Positions 1-8,223 of a stretch of 64,000 bases of DNA are shown here, in pieces. Below the pieces are notes generated by a model. It did no database searches. It was not told the DNA's origin and saw only the letters and a list, made by a program, of their open reading frames with translations. The translations under genes and the position numbers were made by a program. Source of the DNA: Pediococcus acidilactici DSM 20284 (GTDB lineage: Bacteria; Bacillota; Bacilli; Lactobacillales; Lactobacillaceae). Position 1 is the stretch's first letter. Each line of letters begins with the position of its first letter. Location of the stretch: assembly GCF_000146325.1 (NCBI RefSeq), contig NZ_GL397067.1:1634860-1698859 (forward strand). Direction: 5' to 3'.

Positions 1-126
1 ATGCTAATTCACCCTGATAAGGTTGACATCGAGATAATTCATAAAAAATTGTTGACGGTGATCGGTTCAGCCGAACGCCCATTTGGATATTGGACAGCCC
101 TAGTTCACAAAAGGTTTCGATTTTAA
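1..126 (+). CDS. C-terminal fragment of an unrecognised protein, cut by the window edge
   Basis: A reading frame is open from base 1 to a TAA at 124-126 and encodes 41 residues ending in VHKRFRF. It has an ATG at base 1, but no upstream sequence is available to judge a ribosome binding site, so it is most likely the tail of a longer gene. The basic, aromatic C-terminus and the nearby IS debris make a transposase tail possible. I do not recognise the family with confidence. A hairpin with a T-run follows about 30 bases later. Confidence 0.4.
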   Translation: MLIHPDKVDIEIIHKKLLTVIGSAERPFGYWTALVHKRFRF

Positions 127-156
127 TTCGTTTGGAATAGGTTATACTAGACAAAA

Positions 157-217
157 GATCAGCTCCTAAAAGATGGGTTTGTGGTAAACACCATTTTAAA
201 GGAAGCTGATCCTTTTT
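157..217 (+). terminator. Long hairpin with T-run after the edge gene
   Basis: The arms GATCAGCT (157-164) and AGCTGATC (204-211) close an imperfect stem that continues inward through AAAAGATGG/CCATTTTA, and CTTTTTGT follows. The symmetry extends outward (ACAAAA / TTTTTGT), so it could terminate in both directions or be the end of a mobile element. A second small palindrome, TCCGAAC-AGC-GTTCGGA, lies at 219-235. Confidence 0.55.
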
Positions 218-235
218 GTCCGAACAGCGTTCGGA

Positions 236-725
236 TTAATTTTACAATCTACCGTTTACTAAAGTTTTTTTCTTGGAATCTGATTCCGTGTTTATTAAAC
301 CATCGACGAGATGTCATACAAGAATGACACCCTGACTGTGTATACATCATGGTCATTTTTCATTTACCCACTTTTTTATTTTATTTAAGAAAAAAATGAT
401 TAATGCTAAGTTAACTGATCTATCCGAAATTACATATTGGTGTAGCTAATAATATAAGTTGACACCCAGTTAACCCAACACTAGCAATCTCAAAAATTGG
501 TTAATGGACACTCCACTTGATCGGAGATATGAAACACAAATAATTGTTTTACATACCTATTTTATTGTTGAAACATTTATGAAATAAATAGCATGCACAG
601 GAAATATTGTGAATTTGTTCAACAGCTTTGATCGTATGGTTTCCTTGCATCACACCCTTGATAAGGGTATAGTTATGCTTGTAATCATTATAGAACGTTT
701 GTTCAAAAAAGGGGAAGTGAATTTT
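236..725. other. Gene-poor interval
   Basis: AT-rich with frequent stops in all frames. I see no conserved coding or RNA feature. The region just upstream of 726 should contain the promoter of the following small membrane protein; a TTGATA at 658-663 followed by TAATCA at 682-687 is a weak candidate. Confidence 0.4.
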
Positions 726-974
726 ATGCATTGGTTATGGGTTTTAATTGTTGGTGCTGTTATTGGCGCAATTGCTGGTGCCATCACTAATCGAGGCGTA
801 GCTATGGGCTGGATTAGCAATATTATCGCTGGCTTAGTTGGCTCATCCATTGGTGAAGCTATTTTAGGCAGTTGGGGGCCAAATATAGCTGGTATGGCCA
901 TTATTCCGTCAATTATAGGCACAATAGTTGTTGTAGCAGTAGTTTCTTTCTTTTTAAGTCGTAGCACAAGATAA
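726..974 (+). CDS. GlsB/YeaQ/YmgE family stress-response membrane protein
   Basis: An 82-residue, Gly/Ala/Ile-rich protein with three likely membrane segments. It has the family layout: an N-terminal WVLIVGAVIGAIAGA helix, a short loop with GWISNIIAGLVGSSIGE, and a C-terminal IIGTIVVVAVVSFFL helix ending in basic residues. The ATG at 726 is chosen because GGGGAAGTGA precedes it at a good distance and the length matches the family's usual 80-90 residues. In frame, the reading frame extends upstream to 609, but that part is not conserved-looking. Family members are induced by stress in Gram-positive bacteria, and their biochemical role is unknown. The gene is monocistronic and followed by a terminator. 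Confidence 0.85.
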   Translation: MHWLWVLIVGAVIGAIAGAITNRGVAMGWISNIIAGLVGSSIGEAILGSWGPNIAGMAIIPSIIGTIVVVAVVSFFLSRSTR

Positions 975-1033
975 TTTTCCCCTATATGTTAAACTTTTTA
1001 ACAATCTTTTAAATGAATCCATGGTTGTTATTA

Positions 1034-1066
1034 GCTGGTCAATTACTGTAGTAATTGGCTTTTTTA
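1034..1066 (+). terminator. Rho-independent terminator after the GlsB-like gene
   Basis: Stem AGC...CAATTAC-TGTA-GTAATTG-GCT followed by seven T residues, about 60 bases after the stop codon. Confidence 0.8.
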
Positions 1067-1139
1067 TAAATGTTTTACTTTAATTTCATGTAAAGCCACT
1101 CTAATTATTAACAAGCTGAAAGAAGTGGACAAATTGGCC

Positions 1140-2510
1140 ATGCAAAATAGAAGCGGCAGAAAATATGGATTATTAAACTACAGTGTTTACGTCATATCTT
1201 TGGGAGGATTCCTATTTGGGTACGATACTGGTGTTATCAATGGAGCTTTGGCTTTTATGAGCAAGACTAGCCAATTAAATCTAACTCCTTCCCGTCAGGG
1301 AATCGTGTCAAGCTCTTTAGTCTTAGGGGCTTGCCTTGGTGCATTCCTATGTGGAAAATGTGCTGATAAATATGGCAGAAAGGGTACACTTCGTTGGGGT
1401 GCAGTTATCTTTACACTGGCAACTGTATGTTGCGCATTATCACTCAATTATATCTTTATGACCACATTTAGGTTTATCCTGGGACTAGCTGTTGGTGCTG
1501 CCTCAAGTCTTTCTCCAATGTATCTTGCAGAAATATCCCCAAGGGAAGTTCGTGCTAGCAACGTCAATAAGAATGCAATTTTTATCGTTTTAGGACAACT
1601 AGTAGCGTTTATTATGAATGCCCTTTTAGGCAGTCTATGGGGTAACTGGAATCCAATTTGGCGCGTTATGATTTTAATGGCATGTGTCCCCTCTATTATC
1701 TTATGGATTAATTCATTCAATATTGCTGGGAGTCCTAACTGGTTAGTACAAAGAGGGCATTTAAAAAGAGCACGTAATTTAGCTCGTCGACTAGGATTCA
1801 AAAAACAAACTGCTAACAGGATCATTGATGGGCGTAAAAAGAATATCAAAACAGAGACAAAGCTCACTTGGAACCAAATCTTTTCGAATAAACGATTAGT
1901 CTACTTACTCTTGATTGGAATCGTTATTGCCTTGATTCAACAAGTATCGGGTATTAATACAGTTATGTATTATGGCACTATCTTGTTAGAAAAGGTTGGT
2001 ATGGGAGAACGTGGTTCTTTGTATGCGAATATACTAATCGGCTTAGCATCTGTCATCGCTAGTATCTTTGGAACCAGAATAATTGCCAATCACAACCATC
2101 TGAAAATGTTAAAAATTGGGTTAATGGGTAATATTATCTTCTTAGCGTTGTTAGGGGCTATTATGCACGCAAACATGCTGCCACAGGTAGTTACAAATAC
2201 TTTGGTTCTAGCAATGCTTGTTCTATTTCTAGCGAACCATCAAGGTATTGTTAGCCCTGTTACTTGGTTGATTATGGCAGAAATGTTCCCTAATAGTGTC
2301 AAAGCTAGATTTATGTCAATTGCTACAGCAACCACATGGATCACTAATTTTTCAATTAGCTTAGTTTACCCATTGCTAATTAATGCTTTAGGAACAGCCA
2401 CTGTCTTTTTTGTATTTGCCATAACAAATGGGTGCAGTTTATTTCTTTCCTTGACTGTTATTAATCAAGAGAAAATGGAAAAATCCTATCAGGAAAGTTC
2501 CAGCAAATAA
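1140..2510 (+). CDS. MFS sugar porter (SP family)
   Basis: A twelve-helix major facilitator of about 456 residues. It shows sugar porter signatures: GGFLFGYDTGVINGAL in helix 1, DKYGRKG in the 2-3 loop, the PMYLAEISPREVRAS motif after helix 4, and QQVSGINTVMYYG in helix 7. Members import hexoses, pentoses or inositol with protons; the substrate here cannot be told. The start is uncertain. A GTG at 1125 and a TTG at 1134 are in frame with the ATG at 1140, and the only SD-like stretch, AAAGAAGTGG (1118-1127), overlaps the GTG and fits the TTG or ATG better. The gene is followed after 21 bases by a polysaccharide pyruvyl transferase gene, so the two probably share a transcript. Confidence 0.85.
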   Translation: MQNRSGRKYGLLNYSVYVISLGGFLFGYDTGVINGALAFMSKTSQLNLTPSRQGIVSSSLVLGACLGAFLCGKCADKYGRKGTLRWGAVIFTLATVCCALSLNYIFMTTFRFILGLAVGAASSLSPMYLAEISPREVRASNVNKNAIFIVLGQLVAFIMNALLGSLWGNWNPIWRVMILMACVPSIILWINSFNIAGSPNWLVQRGHLKRARNLARRLGFKKQTANRIIDGRKKNIKTETKLTWNQIFSNKRLVYLLLIGIVIALIQQVSGINTVMYYGTILLEKVGMGERGSLYANILIGLASVIASIFGTRIIANHNHLKMLKIGLMGNIIFLALLGAIMHANMLPQVVTNTLVLAMLVLFLANHQGIVSPVTWLIMAEMFPNSVKARFMSIATATTWITNFSISLVYPLLINALGTATVFFVFAITNGCSLFLSLTVINQEKMEKSYQESSSK

Positions 2511-2531
2511 AATTAAAATGAGGAAAATAAT

Positions 2532-3548
2532 ATGGCCAACTTTTATATCAATCCTAATAACGTTGTACACGAATTGCCTAAAAACAATCAGCCCAAATTT
2601 TTTATGTTTGGTGTTCCTAGCTACACCAATCTTGGTGACCAGGCAATCTCATTAGCCGAACGAAAATATGTCGAAGCTGAATTTCCAGAATACCAATATA
2701 TTGAAATAGTGGAGGAAGATGATGATGAGGCTATTCCTGTTGTAAAGAAAAATCTAAGTAGTGCAGATATTATTGCCTTTACGGGTGGTGGCAATATGGG
2801 AAATCTCTATTTAGACCATGAAAAAGCACGTAGAAAAGTATTTTCAACTTTTACTGATAACCTAACTATCTCATTCCCACAGTCTATTCATTTTGAGGAC
2901 AATGAAGCTGGGCTTTATGAACGAAAGTTAAGTCAAGAGGCTTACCAAAAAAACCCCAATTTAGTTTTAGTAGCCCGAGATGCACAGAGCTACCATAGAA
3001 TGCAGACTACCTTCAATAATAAAGTCATTTTTACACCTGATATGGTTTTATATATGCAATCTAAGAAAGCCCCAAAATCGAAGCGTCAAGGGTCATTATT
3101 TGTTCTCAGACGGGACAGTGAAAAAGTTGTCAAAGATAAGGTTATCCAAAATATGAAGGCTTTGCTTAGAGCCTACCAACCTATTGAATTTACGGATACT
3201 GTTTTAGATACGGTTAAAACTATTACACCTGATACCCGTGAAAAATTATTCAGAAATGAATTAAGCCTATTTTCAGGTCAAAAATTAATTATTACTGATC
3301 GATGGCATGCAATGGTATTCTCAGTTTTAACTGGAACACCTTGTTTACTAATGGGAAACAGTTATGGGAAAGGTAAACACGCTTACTTTGATTGGCTAGA
3401 GCATATCAACTGGGTTAGTTATACCGATGAGGAAGATACCGAAAGGATTAAACAACAAATAAACGCGCTCATGGAAGCCAAAACTCACGCTTATGATCTT
3501 ATTCCTGATTTTAAACAGTTACATGATTTAATTGCACATAATCGGTAG
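2532..3548 (+). CDS. Polysaccharide pyruvyl transferase family protein
   Basis: A 338-residue soluble protein of the polysaccharide pyruvyl transferase family, which transfers pyruvate from PEP onto sugars as 4,6-ketals in exopolysaccharides or wall polymers. Visible motifs are SYTNLGDQAIS near residue 30, FTGGGNMGNLY near residue 83, DRWHAMVFS near residue 255 and GNSYGKGKH near residue 275. This is the CsaB/EpsO-like arrangement, including the His-containing RWH motif. The SD AGGAAAA lies 7-8 bases before the ATG. No glycosyltransferases or wzx/wzy-type genes are nearby, so it is an orphan here, paired only with the upstream sugar porter. The acceptor sugar is unknown. Confidence 0.85.
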   Translation: MANFYINPNNVVHELPKNNQPKFFMFGVPSYTNLGDQAISLAERKYVEAEFPEYQYIEIVEEDDDEAIPVVKKNLSSADIIAFTGGGNMGNLYLDHEKARRKVFSTFTDNLTISFPQSIHFEDNEAGLYERKLSQEAYQKNPNLVLVARDAQSYHRMQTTFNNKVIFTPDMVLYMQSKKAPKSKRQGSLFVLRRDSEKVVKDKVIQNMKALLRAYQPIEFTDTVLDTVKTITPDTREKLFRNELSLFSGQKLIITDRWHAMVFSVLTGTPCLLMGNSYGKGKHAYFDWLEHINWVSYTDEEDTERIKQQINALMEAKTHAYDLIPDFKQLHDLIAHNR

Positions 3549-3550
3549 GG

Positions 3551-3609
3551 AAAAGCCAACTTTTTGATAACATTTTTCATTTGATGTTAATCAAAAAATT
3601 GGCTTTTTA
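3551..3609 (+). terminator. Terminator after the pyruvyl transferase gene
   Basis: Long stem beginning AAAAGCCAA (3551-3559) and ending TTGGCTTTTT (3599-3608), with an inner TTTTTGAT/ATCAAAAA pairing. Confidence 0.85.
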
Positions 3610-3647
3610 TATAACTTTTTTAGTGTATCTCTTAATAAGGTGGTCAT

Positions 3648-4813
3648 ATGAAAAAGAAAATCAACCTTCAATGCATATTATTAACATTTCTAACGTTCAC
3701 AATGGGTTTGAGTCAATTTATTATAATAGGAATTATAAATAATTTATCGACAGATTTTAGAGTTTCTATCGCAGACATTGGGGCACTCGTAACCATATTT
3801 GCAATCGTTTATGCAGTTGCAACACCAATAATTAACTTATCTATTGGTAGTATCGCTTTGCATAAAGTTATGCTCTTTTTTATGCTGATTTTTTCATTTG
3901 GAAACTTATTGACAGCTATAGCTAGTAATTTTAATGTACTACTTATGAGTAGAATTATAACAGCCCTATCGTCTGGGCCTCTGATGTCGACTGCTGTTAC
4001 CTTTGCAGCTGCAATTGCTCCTCAGAGAAAAAGAGCTTGGCTAATATCTTGGGTGTTCTCAGGCTTCAGTATTGCTTCAGTTTTTGGCGTACCTTTAGGT
4101 ACTTGGATAAGTGATAACCTTAACTGGCGATTAACTTTTTGGACAATTTTTTTGCCTCAGTCTTTATTACTATCGTAGTTTTCTATTTGCTACCCCATAA
4201 TTTAACACAAAATGGAACACATAACATATTCAAACAGTTAGCTATCTTAAAAGACAAAAAAATCATCTGGGGTATTCTGGTCCCGGTCTTTAATTTTAGT
4301 GCCATTTATATCATTTATACCTATTTGAAGCCAATATTAATTAAAGAGTTAAGTTTCTCCCACAATAATGTCATAATTGTTCTATTTTTGTACGGACTAT
4401 GTGGATTGGTAAGCAACCAAGTGAGTGGGCGTATAGCAAACATGAAATGGAAACGCAATTTAAAAAAATTTTTTATTCTTCAAGCTATTAGTATCTTTCT
4501 TATATTCGTAAGTGGAAATTTAACATGGCTAAAAATCAGTGCCATTCTCATAATGGCTTTAACAATGTCTATTTCTAACTCACCCATGCAATTGTATTAC
4601 ATGGATATTGCCAAACAAAATTATCCCCAATCATTGGTTTTAGCTTCTTCTTTTAATTCAATTTTTTCAAATGTTGGAGTTGCTACCGGATCTGCAATTG
4701 GAGGATATGTCGTGGCCACTGTAGGCTTAAGCGGTTTGGGCATTGCAGGTAGTGTCTTTAGTGTTTTCACAATAGGTGTTCTAACAATATTAATTAAGTA
4801 TAACTATAATTAA
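3648..4813 (+). pseudogene. MFS transporter split by a frameshift in a T7 tract
   Basis: Two overlapping frames together encode one 12-helix MFS protein of about 388 residues (DHA1/AraJ-like arabinose or drug efflux type). The first runs from an ATG at 3648, preceded by AAGGTGG, to a TAG at 4176-4178 and supplies helices 1-5. The second continues from inside the same region to 4813 and supplies the rest. The switch falls at seven T residues, 4147-4153. Adding one T restores an uninterrupted reading through WTIFFASVF. Membrane segments continue smoothly across the join, so the loss looks recent, phase-variable or a sequencing error. The substrate is unknown. No partner genes are adjacent. Confidence 0.85.
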
Positions 4814-5134
4814 TAAGATCTTTTAATGCCTGTACTGATTTTGGCAATTATTATTCAGGTTCAGCATACCAGAGAATAAGTCTTAATATTTATGTTAGCT
4901 TCTTCATGTGAGGATAGATAGAATTTTAATAAACCATCAGCCCAAATTTTTATGCTTGTAAAATAGCAAGCTACAAGATAGTATGGTGGTTTTAAAATTG
5001 ACTCGATAGGAAAACAATTTATTATCATAAAACACCACTTAACAAAAAGATTAAGTGGTATATAGGAACAATTAAATGAGAGCGTAAAATATCTTATGTA
5101 AATGCATAAAAGATTTCTGAATTGTATAGAAATA
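4814..5134. other. Intergenic interval with imperfect inverted repeats
   Basis: No gene seen. Near-complementary AT-rich arms lie at about 4922-4939 and 4984-5000 (AATTTTAA.AAACCA / TGGT.TTTTAAAATT). A small hairpin ACCACTTAA/TTAAGTGGT sits at about 5034-5059. Either could be the border of a lost small mobile element. The left end of the IS256-like remnant probably begins near 5110. Confidence 0.3.
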
Positions 5135-5193
5135 GGGAATGCCTTCCCTTATGATATTTAGTAACCACAGAAAACATCACAGGAGGCATTCCC
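5135..5193 (+). promoter_or_regulatory. Inverted repeat sequestering the transposase ribosome binding site
   Basis: GGGAATGCCT (5135-5144) is exactly complementary to AGGCATTCCC (5184-5193). The second arm contains the AGGAGG of the transposase SD (5181-5186) and ends two bases before the ATG. Read-through RNA would fold and hide the SD. This kind of protection against external transcription is known for IS10 and IS50; its role here is inferred. Confidence 0.5.
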
Positions 5194-5194
5194 C

Positions 5195-5388
5195 ATGAAT
5201 GAACTTACCACAGAAATTATCGCTGCACTAGCCCAAAAGCAAGATTTGGACGAAGTTTTTCGTCACCACCTCTAAATTGCGATTAACCAGCTGCTTCAAA
5301 CCGAATTGGCAGAGTTTTTGGGTTACGAACGCTACTCATACGCTGGGATTAACACTGGTAATAACCGCAACGGCAGTTATGAGCGCTC
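5195..5388 (+). pseudogene. IS256-family transposase, N-terminal remnant
   Basis: The translation starts MNELTTEIIAALAQKQDLDE and continues AINQLLQTELAEFLGYERYS then GNNRNGSYERS. This is the N-terminal region of IS256-type (mutator) transposases. There is an in-frame TAA at 5273-5275 where the family usually has Glu. After about residue 65 the homology stops and the sequence passes into an ISL3-type transposase. The catalytic DDE part is absent, so the copy is dead. Confidence 0.75.
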
Positions 5389-6224
5389 GGTAAGCAGACC
5401 ATGCCAGCGTATGACGGTCTTCCAAAAACCTTATGCATTGATGAATTTCGTTCAACTTCTAACCAAATGAGCTTCATTACAATTGATGGACAAAAGCATG
5501 ATATTATCACCATTTTACCTGGTCGACAGACTAATGAAATTAAACAATTTTTTCTAAACCATTATTCGCTAAAAAATCGTGAACAGGTTACTCAAGTTGT
5601 AATGGATCTCAACGCACAATACCAAACTGTTATTCGTTATCTGTTTCCTAACGCCAAATTAATCGTCGACAACTTTCACTTGGTTCAAATGACCTTACGA
5701 GCCTTGAACCAAACTCGTGCCCAGTTAATGAAAAAGTATCACCCAGATACCCCCGAATACCGAGTGTTAAAACCGTATTGGTGCCTGTATCTTATGAACT
5801 ATGAAGCTCTTGAGAAAAGTCAACCACAATGGTTTTCACATTTACGAAACAGACTGACTTAAGAACAACTTATCTGGTCTGGTTTAAATCTCAGTCATGA
5901 GTTTGAAAATACTTACTTCACCACTCATAAACTCGTCGAAGCTTTTCGTAACCGAGACTATGCAGCTTTTACTGCGACGCTTGATGAGGTTGAGAACGTT
6001 AGTCCTCAACTCTTTACGACCATCAAAACGTTTATTAAAAATAAAAAGCTCATCCAAAATATGACCAGTAGTACACTTCCCAACGGTCCATTGAAGGCGT
6101 CAATCGAAAGATTAAACAGATTAAGCGGACAGCATACGGATACCGGAACTGGAAAAACTTTGTTTTTCGTATTCAAATTGAATTTAAAATCAGAGTAAAG
6201 AAAAGGAGCCCCGTTCGCAAGTGA
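5389..6224 (+). pseudogene. ISL3-family transposase, 5'-deleted and broken
   Basis: From about 5401 the frame encodes the catalytic part of an ISL3/IS1165-type transposase: LCIDEFRST (first acidic residue), VVMDLNAQYQ and LIVDNFHLVQM. Lesions are an in-frame TAA at 5860-5862, followed in the same frame by EQLIWSGLNLSHEF, and a one-base loss near 6094. There SNGPLEGVNRKIKQ-type sequence is recovered only by moving to the next frame, which then runs ...YGYRNWKNFVFRIQIEF to a TGA at 6222-6224. The N-terminal zinc-binding and HTH part is missing, replaced by the IS256 fragment. Confidence 0.8.
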
Positions 6225-6248
6225 ACGAAGTTCCACATAAATCCTCCA

Positions 6249-6272
6249 TCAACACCCGTTGACAAAGAGCCC
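6249..6272. repeat. Probable right terminal inverted repeat of the ISL3-type element
   Basis: The sequence ending GTTGACAAAGAGCCC, read on the other strand as GGGCTCTTTGTCAAC, has the form of ISL3/IS1165-family ends and lies 25-48 bases after the broken transposase. The matching left end is not found, consistent with a 5' deletion. Confidence 0.55.
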
Positions 6273-6344
6273 TTTTATGATGGTTTTTTTGTTTGTCGGA
6301 GTCTAAAACATGATAAGATTTAGTCAATTAGGAGAATAAAAATC

Positions 6345-7514
6345 GTGAAAATCAAATTTCTTACTAAAAAATTTTTTAGAGCGAGACTATCTGAATTTAT
6401 CTCTGTTCAAACTGATAACTTTTTGAGGAAATTAAAGCCGAGACCGTCTTTTACAGAATATATCGAGCAAGTTTTCAGAAAGAACGTTGAACCTAACGTT
6501 AGCCAAAATTGCTTGACTTTATCGGTTTTAACGGACACTCATGAAAAAGCTGTTGCCAGTTCATCGTACTATGGTCTCAACGGTGTAAGGCATATTATTG
6601 AAGCCAATAAGGCTTGCGATTCATTGCCAGTGGATTACAATATTCATTTAGGCGATTTGATCGACGGTAGTGATAAGCCAGAGATCAGTCGAGGATTGTT
6701 ACAATTCACGATGGAAAATTACCAAAATAGCCAGCGTCCTTTTTATGTGCTGGAAGGTAATCACGATGAAAATGATAAGTATGATGAACACAAATTTATT
6801 ACTTCAGCCTCATTTAGACGTGACGACTACTATAATTTGGTAACGAAACATGATTTCGAACAACCTGAGATCAAACGCTTGAGTCTTGGTTCCAAAGTTG
6901 CTTGGATCGATAAAGGGGATATTCGAGTAATTTTCTTGAATACGAGCGATATTCCCTATATCCTAAATGGCGGGACCAAGAAGTACAACTTCAAAAAAGT
7001 CCGTGGTATCCGCGAGCAACAGATCGAAGATTTAATATCTATTTTAGAAAAGACAATTGATAAGCATGTCGTAGTTTTTGGTCATGCTAATTTGATCAGT
7101 CAAAGTGGTCGTTCAGCTTTGAACTTCAACGGTGACTTAGTTCAGAAGATTTTTACTAGCTTTAATAATAAGGATTCTGGACAACTTAAAAATGAATTAT
7201 CCGGTGATTTTGGAGTTAATGTTCGCTATAACTTTACTGATACCGGTATTTCGACCATATCGAATTATATTTGTGGACACATGCATTATGAAAAGCGCTA
7301 CAAAGTTAATGGGGTTAATCATATAATATTAAATTGTTCGGCTTTAATGGGTAAAAAACACGGCCTAACGACTGATTATAATAAAAAATGGGATCGCCGA
7401 TATAATGAGATTTCCGAATTAGCTGGATATTTCATTAATATCAATCCCGACAAAATGTTGCTCCAAATATTTGGATATGGTGCAGCAGCCAGATTCGTAA
7501 GTTTTGAAATTTAA
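6345..7514 (+). CDS. Calcineurin-like metallophosphoesterase
   Basis: A 389-residue protein with the full metallophosphoesterase motif set: D-x-H in LTDTHE (residues 64-66), GDLIDG (about 103-108), GNHDEN (138-143), GHAN (about 247) and CGHMHYEK (about 312). These residues bind a dinuclear metal centre and hydrolyse phosphoesters. The first 50 residues are basic and not part of the domain, and no signal peptide is evident. The start is GTG at 6345 with AGGAG 10 bases upstream. The gene stands alone just after the IS scar. The substrate (nucleotide, phosphodiester or wall polymer) cannot be inferred. Confidence 0.8.
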   Translation: MKIKFLTKKFFRARLSEFISVQTDNFLRKLKPRPSFTEYIEQVFRKNVEPNVSQNCLTLSVLTDTHEKAVASSSYYGLNGVRHIIEANKACDSLPVDYNIHLGDLIDGSDKPEISRGLLQFTMENYQNSQRPFYVLEGNHDENDKYDEHKFITSASFRRDDYYNLVTKHDFEQPEIKRLSLGSKVAWIDKGDIRVIFLNTSDIPYILNGGTKKYNFKKVRGIREQQIEDLISILEKTIDKHVVVFGHANLISQSGRSALNFNGDLVQKIFTSFNNKDSGQLKNELSGDFGVNVRYNFTDTGISTISNYICGHMHYEKRYKVNGVNHIILNCSALMGKKHGLTTDYNKKWDRRYNEISELAGYFININPDKMLLQIFGYGAAARFVSFEI

Positions 7515-7540
7515 GCCTCGCAAGCATATTTTTTTATAAA

Positions 7541-7580
7541 ACATAGCCAAAAGCTTAGCCAATTTTTGAATTAGCTATGT
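7541..7580 (-). terminator. Hairpin downstream of the phosphoesterase gene
   Basis: ACATAGC (7541-7547) pairs with GCTATGT (7574-7580). A T-rich tail is present only when read on the minus strand, so its role for the plus-strand gene is doubtful. Confidence 0.3.
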
Positions 7581-7591
7581 AAAACATTGGT

Positions 7592-7695
7592 ATATCAACG
7601 TTTGTGAGCAGTCGGGTACAAAACCCGCCGACTCCATAGTTAAAACTTAATCCCGTTATATACAGCGTCAAAACGTTGATATGACGGGATTTTTT
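7592..7695 (+). other. Structured intergenic element with tmRNA/tRNA-like 3' end and terminator
   Basis: A perfect 12-bp inverted repeat, ATATCAACGTTT (7592-7603) and AAACGTTGATAT (7671-7682), encloses a second hairpin AGTCGG...CCGACT (7610-7633). The latter resembles a T-arm plus acceptor strand ending CGACTCCA, as in tmRNA 3' ends. AATCCCGT (7649-7656) pairs with ACGGGATT (7684-7691), followed by a T-run, making a terminator that competes with the 12-bp repeat. It may be an attachment-site remnant next to a tmRNA-type end, a small RNA, or a terminator. No tmRNA body is present upstream. Confidence 0.4.
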
Positions 7696-8223
7696 AATAT
7701 TCTTAGATATGGTTCTCCAATAAACAAGTGTACATAGCAGCCTGAAAAAATCCCAAATCAACTCAATAGTTATCTCAATTATTTTTCCATTTTTAAATAA
7801 ATATTTAATCAATCCTTATATCCGATTAAGGGATTCCAATAATATTTTTCCATAATAATGCCGGAATTTTCATATGCGCTTTATACTTTTTTGAGAGAGA
7901 TTTCCTCTTAAGTTCTTTCATAAAATAATTTTATTAATGTGTTTGCGCTTCTTTAATCCTTAATACGTAAGTCAATAACCTTTTTCTCGCACATCTATTA
8001 AGGTTTGGTCCCCCAAAAGTCAGCTTCATTTTGCGCGTTTTTAATCTCACAGTCTTTAAAAAAATGTTTTTACATTGTAATATGGACAAAAGAATTACGT
8101 GTTTATCTAATTTAAACTAAATCCAGATTTTATAATTTAGCTTCTGGGGTTATTCTGTTCACAAATACCCGTCCTTTTGATGTTCTATATTATTAAATTT
8201 AATTAATTGCGAGGTCCTCAATA
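7696..8223. other. Gene-poor interval
   Basis: About 530 AT-rich bases with short frames only. I see no conserved product. The promoter of the HAD gene should lie near 8175-8200 (TTGATG then TATATTATTAAAT, weak). The minus-strand frame at 7555-7812 runs through the hairpins and is not credible as a gene. Confidence 0.4.

Noticed and set aside
549-967. Minus-strand frames opposite the GlsB-like gene
   Set aside because: Antisense shadows of a clear gene; low-complexity residues and no SD.
4922-5000. Possible MITE with imperfect inverted repeats
   Set aside because: The arms match only after gaps, and AT-rich sequence easily gives such pairing; no second copy was seen.
7555-7812. Minus-strand frame of 85 codons
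   Set aside because: It reads through two hairpins and a tRNA-like segment, has no SD, and shows no family resemblance.
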